Source: Sorghum bicolor (lineage: Eukaryota > Streptophyta > Magnoliopsida > Poales > Poaceae). Taken from it: a stretch of 64,000 bases of DNA. Positions within the stretch are counted from its first letter, which is position 1. Each line of letters starts with the position of its first letter. The stretch lies in assembly GCF_000003195.3 (NCBI RefSeq), contig NC_012877.2, positions 15,803,344 to 15,867,343 of the forward strand, in the 5' to 3' direction. Below, piece after piece: positions 36,045-47,366 of this stretch. The notes under the pieces were generated by a model. The model had not been told where the DNA came from. It worked only from the letters and a program-made list of their open reading frames with translations, and made no database searches. The translations under genes and the position numbers were made by a program.

Positions 36045-36450
36045 CCTGTCAGGGGCCCCGAGCCGGCGCCGGATCCGCCGCCGCGGAGGGCGGGGGATCG
36101 AGGGGGAGGAGGGGCCTCGGGATCTGGGCGCGGGAGGGGAGAGTAAAAGCTGGGGGTGGGGGGGAAGGGAGGGAAGGAGAAGGGAGTGGCGCGCGGGATC
36201 ACCTGGGGTGTGGTACGGACGGTGTCCTAGTTGGGAGGGAGGGAGCGTGCAGGGACGGGGTCGCTCGCGGGGCCGAGGAAGACGACGAGGCTTCGGAGCT
36301 GGAGAGCGGGCGGGCAGGAGAGATGCGTGCGACGCGACGCGGCTCCGGTTCGCGACTGACGGAGTGGGGGTGGGCCGGTGGGGTGGGGTGCTGTGCTGTG
36401 TGCTGCGTGGGCGCCTACCCGTAGGGCAGGCCAGCGCTGGCTGGCAGGGT
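36045..36450 (-). promoter_or_regulatory. GC-rich first exon and promoter of the bZIP gene
   Basis: Very GC- and purine-rich sequence (GGGAGGG-like runs on the + strand, pyrimidine-rich on the transcribed strand) surrounds the expected transcription start of the minus-strand gene. The untranslated first exon ends at 36045. No clear TATA box was seen, as is usual for broad GC-rich promoters. The exact start site is unknown, and long frames here are composition artefacts. Confidence 0.55.
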
Positions 36451-36640
36451 GACTAGGCTAGCGTTCGTTGGGGGTTCGGTTTCCGCGTCGCTTTCTCGTT
36501 GGCTGGCAGGACGGGGTAACTATTGCGGGGGCAAGTGGGCTCGTGTTTAGTTTGGACCAAAAGTTGTAGATTTGCGGTGTATACTTTGAGCCCAGCCCAT
36601 GTCCCCGTGGGCTGCTTGCTGTACTGTTCTTTTTTGCTGA
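36451..36640. other. Upstream flank of the bZIP gene
   Basis: Mixed sequence with no recognisable gene. It could hold further regulatory sites of the bZIP gene. Confidence 0.3.
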
Positions 36641-36881
36641 GACCTTGTTTACATGCGAAAAGATTTTGGATTTCGCTACTGTAGCACTTTCGTTTGTTTA
36701 TGGTAAATATTGTCTAATTATGGACTAACTAGGATCAAAAGATTCGTCTCGCGATTTATAGGTAAACTGTGTAATTAGTTTTTATTTTCGTCTATATTTA
36801 ATGCTTCATGCATGTGCCGAAAGATTCGATGTGACGGAGAATCTTGAAACTTTTTGGTTTTTAAGTGAACTAAACAAGACC
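36641..36881. mobile_element. Tourist-like MITE with TGA duplication
   Basis: The left end is GACCTTGTTTA, and the complement of the right end is GGTCTTGTTTAG; 9 of 11 match. TGA flanks both sides (36638-36640 and 36882-36884). The inside contains CTACTGTAGCACTTTCG and GATTCGTCTCGCGATTTA, a sequence very common in grass genomes as a miniature element. It is 241 bp and non-coding. The exact superfamily is uncertain because the duplication is not the usual TWA. Confidence 0.7.
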
Positions 36882-37612
36882 TGAGTACTGTTGACCGACT
36901 GTGTGACGGACAATCTTCATTGCAGCGAGGAGCTCCATTACATTGCTGGGCTTATAGCGGGGCAATTGTATTTCCTGGCGGGGGTTGTAAATTGACATGC
37001 TCTTATTTATGAGCCTCTTATAATTTACTTATAAGATTACTTACGACTCAATTGGAAACCAAGCTTAACGAGTTGAGACTAATGAGCCAAGCCGAGGTCG
37101 AAAATCATTCAAAAACCCAAGTCATTTTCAGCTAAAAAATGAATTCAATCGGAACACTTTTGGTGTATTTTGGCCGATAAAGAAAACCCTGGGTTTTAGG
37201 TGTTCTCTGACTCCCGGTGCACAAAGACAAGCTAACAAACGCTTGAGGGACACTAATTACCCTTGTTTTTCTTCTGAAATTGAGAGGATCTACCGAATTT
37301 CCAACATGACATCCTAGATGTGTAGAGCAAACTTCTCGTCGTATCTAGTAGAAGCTCAGTTGCTCACATTAATTCCTCCTTGACCGCTGATTCTCACCGA
37401 AGGTCCAGTCCTAACTCATCCTAGTGACAGACTAGATCTCCGGTTAGATCTGATAACCTCTCGGGCTGCATAGAAATATTATTTTTCAGAGTTCTAGTAT
37501 TTTGGTGGGTGTCTAACATGGAGTTGAATGAGTGGTTCTTATACTGCACTTTTGGATGTCTATATGTACTAAATACTAGTATGCATGAGTCACATCTACA
37601 CGGTAACAGTTA
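36882..37612. other. Unidentified sequence between the MITE and the CACTA region
   Basis: No gene, LTR end or inverted repeat recognised. Confidence 0.35.
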
Positions 37613-37663
37613 GGCTTTGTTGAGTTCCCTAAAAATTTTGCAAATATTTTTAGATTCCCCGTC
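37613..37663. mobile_element. Fragment of a second GGCYTTGTTGAGTTCC-type MITE
   Basis: It starts GGCTTTGTTGAGTTCCC and continues with AAAATTTTTGC- and AGATTCCCCGTC-like motifs of this grass MITE class, then stops abruptly where the AGCACCGG-containing transposon end begins near 37664. The other end was not found. Confidence 0.5.
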
Positions 37664-37689
37664 CACCGTTGCACGTTCGGGCATTAGCA

Positions 37690-37810
37690 CCGGTCGGGAA
37701 GGGCCTGTTGCCCCGGTTCCCGAGCCGGTGCTGTCCTTCTAGAACTAAAGTCCACCCTTTAATCCCGGTTCGGGGAACCGGGGCTAAAGCCCCTCTTTAA
37801 TACCGGTTGG
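37690..37810. repeat. CACTA subterminal repeats, left side
   Basis: Inverted and direct copies of short motifs: TTAGCACCGGTCGGGA, GGTTCCCGAGCCGGTGCT, ATCCCGGTTCGGGGAACCGGGGCTAAAG and AATACCGGTT. Such arrays bind the transposase accessory protein in CACTA elements. Confidence 0.8.
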
Positions 37811-38144
37811 TAATGATCCTGCCAGGGCTGCCACGTTACAGGACTCTTAAAGGGTTTCTTTTTTTTCACTTCTTCGGTTCTGTTTATTGTTTTTATATAA
37901 AAATAATAGGCTTTTCAATACATATTTTTGCTGATACAATAATATATTTATATTACACGCATATTAAGCATATATAAATGAAAATTATAGCCTTAGTTTT
38001 ATAATTAAGCTTTGCCTATAATAAAATGAATAGGCCACATCAAAAATTAAATAGATATGTAAAAAGTTATATATATATATATAGTTTTATAAGTATAAAA
38101 TTCGTAGCACATATATACATAGAGTTTTTTCTCCCAATGTCTAA

Positions 38145-38498
38145 AAACGATACAAATGATCATCGTTGTTTGGAATAAGAGTTTCGTTGCCGTTGAAGTG
38201 AAACTCGCCGTTTGGATTGATCACTTGCTCGCGGAGAAATCCTGCTATCGTCTCTTGTATAGCTTCGATTCGGTCTTTTGTATGACCTTTTCCCTCAACC
38301 ATTCCGTCTTTAATTTGAAATAAATAAAAAAGGTATTAGTTACCTAAGTTATTCAATATAATTCAGGAGATAATGAAAAGAGACATGTAACGTACTCTGA
38401 GCGTCTCTGTGGGTGTTTGATTGACTTGTGCCATCATGAATTTGCACACGTAATATGCACATAGATTGTTCCCCCTTCTTGTCTTAAACACCACTGTA

Positions 38499-38540
<42 letters not shown>

Positions 38541-38980
38541 CACGACCACGACAATAAGAAGGCTAAAAGTTAGTGAAAGTTTGCTAACTAGTAAAACTTA
38601 CTTGTGGATGAATTATGTTAAGCGGCGCTTTACATCCACTGAGATGTTCACGGTCAATAAATCTTTTCCAAACCCTACACACAGTTATTGTGGATCGTGA
38701 ACTAATAATTACAGAGTCATATTATGATATTCTTCTAGTTGAGATCGACATTACGTACCTTTGAATAATGTTTACCATTTATTGATAATTTTCTTGTGGC
38801 TTTCTCATTGAGTCAAAGATTATCAACCGGTTCTTGGGAATTTCAATGACCATGAGTATCCAGTGAAAGCTGTTTACATACACATATATATAGTCAAGCC
38901 TATATATAACTATATAAAACTTGTCTCGAATAATAATAAGTAAAATAAAATATGCATGCACTTAATTACTATATAACTCA
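38145..38980 (-). pseudogene. Ulp1-type cysteine protease domain of the CACTA gene
   Basis: This is the C48 (SUMO-protease-like) domain often carried by plant CACTA elements, with at least four exons on the minus strand. His is in FHWILMVI (38860-38868), Asp in IIFDSMRK (38812-38814), and Cys in NNLCAYYVC (38459-38461). The His, Asp and Cys triad is therefore all present. Intervening exons encode KRFIDREHLSGCKAPL (38610-38690), and the last exon ends in PNNDDHLYRF near 38150. Splice borders look usable, but I cannot show the whole gene is intact. A (AT)n microsatellite (38500-38535) lies in an intron. The substrate is unknown. Confidence 0.75.
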
Positions 38981-39254
38981 CTCAAAGTTGAAGGGGAAGA
39001 GTATTTTTTTGTTTTTCTTTTTGCTTCACAAAGAACCTCATAATATTGGTGTAGACTTCTGTCTCATGAGATGCTGTCCACACTGCCTGCGGAGCCTTGA
39101 AAACAATATAAGGGTCAACGAACCCAATACTATTGTCATTTCTGATTCTGAGCTCTCTCATTTGGTGCCTGCATATATACATACAAATCCTAAGTGTGTA
39201 AGGATTATATACATGTAATTAAAGAAGTTAGAAGTATAATAAAAAAAGAAATAC

Positions 39255-41739
39255 TTACAGACAAAAGCAGCTGACAAGAGATTTGTCGAGAGCGTCGAGG
39301 TGACATAATTGGTGTAATTCTTCGAACTGCACGTATATGAGGTCATCTCCACGGAAGTAGTGATGTTGTCTAATACGAACAGAAATCCAATTATCTCCCC
39401 TTTTAGACGCCTCAATGCACCATTTGTTTATTACAAACATTTGTGTGCCGAGCTCATGTAAACGCTGAGGGTTGAATAGACTCCTGCCCGGTTCATATCT
39501 TGCCCTCCATTGATCAACTACCTCAGCTTTTTCAAATGTTTGACATCCAATAATGGCGGCAATTTCTTTCATATTTAAACCGCTCTGTCCAAAGTAATGC
39601 TCAAGCGAGTCTAGCTCAGACAACGCTAAGGATTTCTTTGGCATCAAGTCTTTATTTGAGCCGTATTGATTTGACACAATCAAAGGGGGCACCGGTTTTG
39701 ATACTTCTCTGAGTTGTGGGACCCCCTTTCCTACTCTCTTTCTAGGCTGTGAAGACTTGACCAGAGACCGCTCATAGTCCGAAAGTGCTGGCTTTTTCTG
39801 AGCTTCCTATTGCTTCTTTTGCTAGTCTTCCACCTTCTTCCTCAGTTCCTCTGGCTTTACATAAAAGTACGGCTTTTCTGGGTTAAGCCGCTTTTTCCTA
39901 TCCTCCTTCAATTTATCAAAAAATTGTTTCACCTCAGCTTTGGATGCAGCAATTACCTCCTCTTCACTCTTTTCATAAGGTAATTTTTTTGGTGTCTTAG
40001 CTCTCTTTGCTCAGGCAGCCTTCTTTGGAGGTGGGACCGATGACTTCGGTCATTCTTGGGTGGACCGCTTCTGACTATCTCGCTTTGGAGGCGAGGGGAC
40101 CGATCGTGTACTCTTTGGAGAGGGCAGTGCAGGCGGTGGAGGTGGTGGGGCCGATCTTTTTGGTGTTGGAGAATGCGATGGAGGAGTTGGAGACCTCGGT
40201 GGAGGAGGTGGAGACCGTGGTGGAGGCGGTGGCGGGGTCGGTGTGGCCGCCGCAGGTGTTGGAGGAGATCCAGCATTGTCACCGCCCGCACCGCAATGTG
40301 GAGAACTGGACTTAGGTTGGAGGAGTCCCTGCAAAGAAAACAATTACAAGTTTTGTGAGCAAACTTTTTTAAATTCAATACATAATAAATAATATAAGAA
40401 GTAAAATCACACACAAACCTATGGTGAGGAATAATTATGAAGCGCTTGCGCCAACAAATAAACGTCTTCTCAGCTTCACCTAAGGTCTTCTCTCCGTCTC
40501 CCCCTTCTATTTCTAGAGGCACATTGCCACAACCTTTCTCAACCTTATCAACCGAGACGCTAGCATATCCACCAGGTACTGGTCGATTATGGATTCTTGG
40601 AGTTCTCGTTCGGTCGATAAGGTTGACAACAGCGATAGCCACCTTTTTTGTAGCATTCCCATCTGGTACATGCAGCTCACAGGTAGTAAAAGCCTCTGTG
40701 ACATCATCCACGGAGAAGTGTAGCTTCGTGTCATCCTGAATGGTTGGTACTTCCGTGGATGCGCAGCTGCTTTTCAACTGGCCTGGGGGGCTAACGTTGA
40801 CCTCAGGCTGTGATGTACCTTGCTCTTTCGTCATTTGACTAAGTGCTGCTTGCACTTGCCTTTTAATCTCCGCCTGCATCCATTCTTCACGAGCTTTCTC
40901 GCGCTCTTCTGACTGCAGAACAAAAGCTTCCAACCGACGGATCCGCTCTGCCTCCTCATCCTTCTTTCTCTGGCGGCTTCTGTAGGTATCTTGATCAGCT
41001 TGGAATGATTGCAGCCACGGAACTGCCCCATAGCCTCTCGTACGCCCACCATGCTCAGGATTTTCAAGCGCATAGGTGAGTTCATCCTTCTCCCTGTTAG
41101 GCCTGAACTCACAAGACTGAACCGCCTCTCGTGCACGGACTAGTCTCTCTGCGCTCTAGAGATTTCTTGGCCCCAAACTAGCGCCCCGGTGTCTGGATTC
41201 ATGCTTCCCCCATGACCGTAGAACCAATGCTTGGAGCGCTCGCTCCAATTCTTTGCTATTGTCTTGGGTGTGACCCCCCTAGCAAGCATCTCTTGTTCCA
41301 TTCGGTCCCACTTGGGAACAACACTCTTATAACCACCCGATCCCATATGATGGTGGTATGTCTTTTTACTTGCATTCTCTTTGTTTCTAATGGCTCGTTC
41401 CTCGTCCTCTTCTGATGTTTTGTACTGCACGAAGTCATCCTAGAAGGCCCTCAGCTTTACATATTGCTTGAGGTTGAAATTTGGAGTCTCGTTTTTCTTG
41501 ACAAATTTATTGTACAAAGACTTCTTCCAATTTTGGAACTGTACCACCATCTTCTTCATAGTCCAGTCATAAATTCGCACCTTCAACTCTTCATCGTTGG
41601 TGTCGAAGGTGAAAACGTCTGTGACGGCTTTCCAAACTAACTCCTTGTCACGATCAGAGACAAAACTGATCTCAGGAGCACCTCGCTTCTCTCTCCATTC
41701 ACGAGCACTGATCGGTATTTGATCTCTCACAAGGTATCC
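39255..41739 (-). pseudogene. CACTA Transposase_24-like gene, main part
   Basis: Minus-strand exons encode the protein usually annotated plant transposase (Ptta/En/Spm family, PF03004). Visible pieces: RDQIPISAREW, then SFVSDRDKELVW (41440-41739); KWDRMEQEMLARG and WFYGHGGSM (41140-41430); a Gln/Lys coiled coil (about 40830-41000); a proline-rich linker (40050-40343, another frame, PPPPPPRSP type); and an exon with ALSELDSLEHYFGQ (39255-39692). The upstream coding part lies beyond the copia insertion at 46806-47286. Stops and frame changes between exons are partly splicing and partly decay. It acts as a DNA-binding accessory factor by family analogy. Confidence 0.7.
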
Positions 41740-41744
41740 ATAGT
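41740..41744. repeat. Left target-site duplication of the nested copia (ATAGT)
   Basis: ATAGT here and ACAGT at 46801-46805 flank the copia element. They differ by one C/T change, and the frame of the interrupted gene favours ACAGT as the original. Confidence 0.75.
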
Positions 41745-42545
41745 TGAAAGCCCAAGTTTGGTTTTGGTAATTAATGACACCAAGTTGCTAATGCCTTGTA
41801 TCTAAGTGATGTGAGTTAGGCATAGCAACACATGTGATGAAGGTGCATGGTGGCATGGAAAGGTGGCCACATGACTATAAAGAGATGAACCTTGATGTGG
41901 AGATCATGATGATAGACGAGGAGCAAAAGTTATCAAGGCAAAGGTATAAACATAGAGTTTTACTTTTGCCGGTCTAAGATGAGTAGAGAAGTGATTGACC
42001 GGGTTTAGGATAGATAGCCGACTATCAAGAGGGGAAATCATGGTCATCTCTCGAATCAAGTGCTACTAGGTCCATATCTTGAGCATATGCATTAGGATCT
42101 AGTAAAGTGCTAACTTAACTCCTTTGGTGAAAATGTTTGTGAAAAGCTAACACACATGCACTTTGGCGGTGGACACTTGTTGGTGTTAGCACATTTACAA
42201 AGGAGGTGGAGTTCCTAGGGTTTAGAGGGGTTTGGGTTCCTCTCTCCCTCCCGCCGAGCTTGCGAGGCGGGATTCGGTGCTTTTGAGAAAAAAAATTAGT
42301 GTATATTTTCTATTGCGCCGGTAGGAATTTTGGAGAAGTCGCGGGAGTGTTTTCTCACTGAGAAACACTCACCGGACGCTGAGTGCGGAGGCACCGGACG
42401 CTGGCCTCAGAGTCTGGTGTGCTTGACCCTGCTAGGGTTGAGCACCGGACGCACTCTGAGAGCGTCCGGTGGTTAGCGTCCGGTGTGAGGGCGTTTTGCG
42501 ACCCTCTCTGCGCATGGGTCTGGTGAGCACCGGACGCTACGAGTG
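41745..42545 (+). repeat. Truncated left LTR of the nested copia
   Basis: Starts TGAAAGCCCAAG and matches the right LTR (44874-) almost base for base for about 800 bp, including the CACCGGACGC-rich block (42370-42540). It then jumps into RT code. Confidence 0.9.
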
Positions 42546-43807
42546 CATTTAGAATATTATTAGCCTATGCTTGTGCCCACAACATCAAGCTCTATCAAAT
42601 GGATGTGAAGAGTGCATTTCTCAATGGATACATCAATGAGTTGGTTTATGTTGAACAACCTCCTGGTTTTGAAGATGACAAGAAACCCAACCATGTGTAC
42701 AAGCTCAAGAAGACATTGTATGGTTTGAAGCAAGCACCTAGAGAATGGTATGAGAGATTGAGAGATTTCCTTCTCTCTAAAGGGTTCAAGATGGGAAAGG
42801 TTGACACTACTCTCTTCACCAAGAAGCTAGGCAATGACTTGTTTGTGTTGCAAATCTATGTTGATGATATCATTTTTGGATCAACCAATCAAGACTTTTG
42901 TGAAGAGTTTGGAAGAATGATGGCTAATGAGTTTGAGATGTCCATGATTGGAGAGCTTAGTTACTTCCTTGGTCTTCAAATCAAGCAAATGAAGAATGGC
43001 ACTTTTGTGAGTCAAGGAAAGTACATCAAGGACATGATCAAGAAGTTTAGGTTGCAAGAAGCTAAACCAATGAGCACACCTGGCACAAATGATCAATTAG
43101 GTAGTGATGCAAGTGGCAACATGGTAGATCAAAAGCTATATCGGTCCATGATTGGAAGTTTGCTCTATGTCACCGCATCAAGGCCGGATGTGATGTTTAG
43201 TGTGTGCAAATGTGCAAGATACCAAGCTTCACCTAGAGAGAGTCACTTGAAGGCAACCAAGAGGATATTGAGGTATCTTAAAGGCACTCATGATGTTGGA
43301 TTATGGTATCCCAAGGGGTCTAACTTTGAGTTGATTGGATATTCAGACTCTGACTATGGTGGATGCAAGATTGATAGAATGAGCACAAGTGGCACTTGTC
43401 AATTGCTAGGAAGGTCTCTAGTTTCATGGTCATCAAAGAAACAAAATAGTGTTGCACTATCAACCGCCGAGGCCGAATACATTAGTGCCGGTAGTTGTTG
43501 TGCACAATTGCTTTGGATGAAAGCTACCTTGAATGACTTTGGAATCAAATTCAAGAATGTGCCTTTGCTATGTGACAATGAGAGTGCAATCAAGATGACA
43601 CAAAATCCGGTTCAACATTCAAGAACCAAGCACATTGACATAAGGCATCATTTCATAAGAGATCATCAACAAAAGGGTGATATTAGTATTGAAAGCATTG
43701 GCACCGAAGATCAACTAGCCGACATCTTCACAAAGCCACTTGATGAGAAGAGATTTTGCAAGTTGAGAAATGAATTGAACATACTTGACTTCTCCAACTT
43801 GAGATGA
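42546..43807 (+). pseudogene. Copia pol remnant: reverse transcriptase core and RNase H
   Basis: The last part of a Ty1/copia polyprotein, open without stops from the deletion joint to TGA/TAG-type stop at 43805. The 402-codon stretch starting MDVKSAFLNG contains the RT motifs LKKTLYGLKQAPR, the catalytic IYVDDIIFG (YVDD at 42857-42868), and LSYFLGLQIKQ. RNase H follows, with YSDSDYGG, STAEAEYIS and CDNESAIK carrying the acidic residues, and the closing TKHIDIRHHF and DIFTKPL. The open frame argues for a young or recently active copy. Without the first RT part, integrase and gag it cannot transpose by itself. Confidence 0.88.
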
Positions 43808-44859
43808 GTGCACCCCCACATTTCTATATGACATGCCTCTCCTCCAACAAAGCAAGGTAAAGTTGGTTGACATAGCATTCATACTTTGCTAAGGACATGA
43901 TTAGAACATATAGACATGTTTGCATGACAAATAGGCTCATTCATGAAAATCAAAAGATTTTGATGTATGTATGGTACCACTATTGCTTCTATGTTTGATT
44001 GATCGAGTGGTAGCATATGACATGTTTGTGAGCTTGTAAGCCTAGTGTTGGATCTAGAATATGAGCTTAAGATGTGTAATTCAACATGGTTAAGATAACC
44101 CTTATACTTTATGAGGTGTGAAAAAGCTTGTCCTTGGATCAAACCAAATTACATACTCTAGGCAAGTGATCTAGATTGAACCATAATTTGACCCTCACAT
44201 TGATTGACTTAATTCTCACTAAAATTTGAACCTTTGTGGTCATTGATGACAAAGGGGGAGAGAAACAAAGATAAAGTTAAAAAGAGGGAAGAGAAACAAA
44301 GATAGGGAGAGAAAACACCTTTAAACTTGAGCACACAATTAGGGGGTGCAAGCTCATGAACCATTTCTGCATTTGTATGTGCACTGACATAATGAGTTGT
44401 TGCATTGCAAGTTTAAATTCACAACTCTTGTTTGATTGGTGCTTGCTAGAAATAGAACTTGAATGATGCTTTGAATTCTAGCATAGAGTTTTATTTTTAT
44501 GTGGTATCTAGACATATAATGTGATCTCACGAGGTATCTTGAGATTTTGATGTATGTCTAGCTACATTGGTGCTAAGGATGGTATATTGGCGACTCCGAT
44601 TGGTATCACACTTCAAAGGTCCATTTTATATACCTTAGCATCATTTTGGTAGTAATAAATCTCCCAAAACTCTAATTCATGCATATGTGCAAACTTGAAC
44701 CAAACTCATGGAAGCACATATGTAGGGGGAGCTAGTACTACCAAAACCGAAGTTGAAATGTTTGTCCAACCTTGTCTCATGATTAAAATGCTTTGGACAA
44801 GCAATTCAAGTTAATTATGATTTCATTTCATATCTTTGTGATGGTTGTCATCAATTACC
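43808..44859 (+). repeat. Copia region between pol and 3' LTR
   Basis: About 1 kb of non-coding sequence. It includes GACAAAGGGGGAGAG near 44247, an internal polypurine-like stretch, and GTAGGGGGAGC at 44720. No open frame of note. Confidence 0.7.
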
Positions 44860-44872
44860 AAAAAGGGGGAGA
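44860..44872 (+). other. Polypurine tract of the nested copia
   Basis: AAAAAGGGGGAGA ends one base before the right LTR start at 44874. Confidence 0.85.
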
Positions 44873-44873
44873 T

Positions 44874-46800
44874 TGAAAGCCCAAGTTTGGTTTTGGTAAT
44901 TAATGACACCAAGTTGCTAATGCCTTGTGTCTAAGTGATGTGAGTTAGGCATAGCAACACATGTGATGAAGGTGCATGGTGGCATGGAAAGGTGGCCACA
45001 TGACTATAAAGAGATGAACCTTGATGTGGAGATCATGATGATAGACGAGGAGCAAAAGTTATCAAGGCAAAGGTATAAACATAGGGTTTTACTTTTGCCA
45101 GTCTAAGATGAGTAGAGAAGTGATTGACCGGGTTTAGGATAGATAGTCGACTATCAAGAGGGGAAATCATGGTCATCTCTCGAATCAAGTGCTACTAGGT
45201 CCATATCTTGAGCATATGCATTAGGATCTAGTAAAGTGCTAACTTAACTCCTTTGGTGAAAATGTTTGTGAAAAGCTAACACACATGCACTTTGGTTGTG
45301 GACACTTGTTGGTGTTAGCACATTTACAAAGTAGGTGGAGTTCCTAGGGTTGAGAGGGGTTTGGGTTCCTCTCTCCCTCCCGCCAAGCTTGCGAGGCGGG
45401 ATTCGGCGCTTTTGAGAAAAATTAGTGTATATTTTCTATTGCGCCGGTAGGAATTTTGGAGAAGTCGTGGGAGTGTTTTCTCACTGAGAAACACTCACCG
45501 GACGCTGAGTGCGGAGGCACCGGACGCTGGCCTTAGAGTCCGGTGTGCTTGACCCTGCTAGGGTTGAGCACCGGACGCACTCTGAGAGCGTCCGGTGGTT
45601 AGCGTCCGGTGTGAGGGCGTTTTGCGACCCTCTCTGCACATGGGTCCGGTGAGCACCGGACGCTACCAGTGCTTAGCGTCCGGTGACCCTGCGTTTTGCG
45701 ACCCTCTCTGCGCATGAGTCCGGTGTGCACCGGACGCGTCCGGTGTGGACCTGCAGAGCGTCCGGTGGTGCGCAGGTGGCCGTTAGAATCTGACACGCGA
45801 GATTCCTGAAGGACACGTGGCCTTCCCTTGAGCACCGGACGCTGGGGGTCGAGCGTCCGGTGACCACTTAGTAGCGTCTGGTGCCCCCATTTTCAGCCCG
45901 GTGAAAACAGCCAACGGCTAGTTTCTTTGAGGGGCTTATAAATAGAAGGTGGCCGGCTTTGGGAGGTTCTCTCTTGCACATTTGATTACTTGAGGCATAC
46001 TTTGAGCTAGAGAACACTCCCTCCACTCATCTCCTTGCTTGATTGCTAATCCTAGTGAGATTGAGTGAGATTCAAGTGCATTGCTTTGAGAATTGCATTT
46101 AGTGGCACTTGATTCTTGAGTTTGCTGCGGATTTCTTGTTACTCTTGGGTGTTTCCCGACGCCCTAGACGGCTTGGAGCAGCGGTGGTGTTGAGCTCGTG
46201 ATTGGAGATTATTTCGAGCTTAACCAAGTGATTTGTGAGGGGTTCTTGAGCCTTCCCCGCGGGAGATCGCAATTGGCTACTCTAGTGGATTGCTCGTGGC
46301 TTGGAGGATCCCCATCTTGTGAGTGGATGTGCGGCACCCGCTGAGGGTTTGGCTTTGGATTGCCAATTAGCTCGTGATCCATCAAGTGGGTGTATCGCCA
46401 CAACGAGGAGTAGCTTGCCGGGAAGCAAGTGAACCTCGGTAAAAAATCTTGTGTCATCTCTTGCCGAGGATTCTCTTGTGATTGTGAGTGATTGATTGGA
46501 TATATCTCTACTCTATAACGTTGGTATAACAATCACTCTCCACTCCTTACTTTCTTGTATACCTTGCTAGTTGTTTAGCTTGTTTAGTTTAGTCTTCTTG
46601 TTTAGGAGTTTAACTAGCCTTCTCTTGTTGTTGTGCTTTAGTGTTTAGCCTTGAACTAGTTTGTATAGGTGGCTTGCATAGCTTAGTTGAGCTAGTGCTA
46701 GAATTGCTTCGCCATTTGTTTTACTAACTCACTTGTTTAGTGAAGTTTGTAGAAATTTTAAATAGGCTATTCACCCCCCTCTAGCCATTTGGACCTTTCA
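44874..46800 (+). repeat. Right LTR of the nested copia (1927 bp)
   Basis: TGAAAGCCC... to ...GGACCTTTCA. Between 45490 and 45890 the motif CCGGACGC or its complement GCGTCCGG occurs many times, sometimes back to back as inverted pairs. The similar motif clusters at 16030-16440 and 58610-59010 lie in related LTRs. Confidence 0.9.
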
Positions 46801-46805
46801 ACAGT
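46801..46805. repeat. Right target-site duplication of the nested copia (ACAGT)
   Basis: Pairs with ATAGT at 41740-41744; one mismatch. Confidence 0.75.
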
Positions 46806-47290
46806 GATTAACATATTTATTTGCATGTTCACCAAGTGGTCTGCCTGTAGCTATCTCAAACTCGGAGATTACATAGCGGCCCTCCAACGGCTTTTTTGGC
46901 CCTCGTGGAGGTACGCTTCTCCCTGTAGAGGTCGATCTAGAAGGCTACACGTAGATATACAAAAAAATACTAAATTAATAACCAAGTAAGTCTAAAACTT
47001 CTTGTTGCACGACAACAAGTTGTTGCTCAGGCGCATTGCCCTCTTGTTGCTCAGGGGCATTGTCCTCTTGTTGCTCAGTCGGATTGTCTTGCATGATCTT
47101 GTTGTAATCAATAAAGTACTGACTACCGTCGTCGATCATATTTTGAATGGCATCTTCCATATATTCAGGATCATCGTGAGGACGGTTGGCTATTTCTATG
47201 TCTGCAACCATATATATATAGAATATATATATATATATATAAGATAAAAAATACACTAGAATAATATAAGTGCTAGAGTGCTCCAAACTA
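46806..47290 (-). pseudogene. CACTA Transposase_24-like gene, upstream exons
   Basis: On the minus strand 46806-46940 encodes a KPLEGRYVISEFEIATG stretch ending in VNHC, which continues directly into GYLVRDQIP on the far side of the copia. The exon at 46975-47220 encodes an acidic stretch with repeats of EQQEGNAPEQQ. The join at the insertion site is in frame. Confidence 0.7.
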
Positions 47291-47366
47291 AAAAATAGTA
47301 CTAAAAAATAATACGAACAATAACACTAGAATAATATACTAGCACAATATATTTCATAACAATTCA

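Larger units (their letters stand above)
41745..46800 (+). mobile_element. Nested copia retrotransposon with large internal deletion
   Basis: A SIRE-like element on the + strand, inserted in the CACTA gene. It has a partial left LTR (41745-42545), a 402-codon pol remnant (42599-43807), a polypurine tract (44860-44872) and a complete right LTR (44874-46800). Leader, primer-binding site, gag, protease, integrase and the first part of RT are missing. The deletion joins within a shared AGTGC at about 42541-42550. Confidence 0.88.

Noticed and set aside
35974..36456. 160-codon + strand frame rich in Gly and Arg
   Set aside because: It lies over the GC-rich first exon and promoter of the bZIP gene, has low complexity and no domain.
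37660..37690. A clean CACTA terminus at the left end
   Set aside because: No CACTACAAGAA-like sequence was found; only the subterminal repeats support the end.
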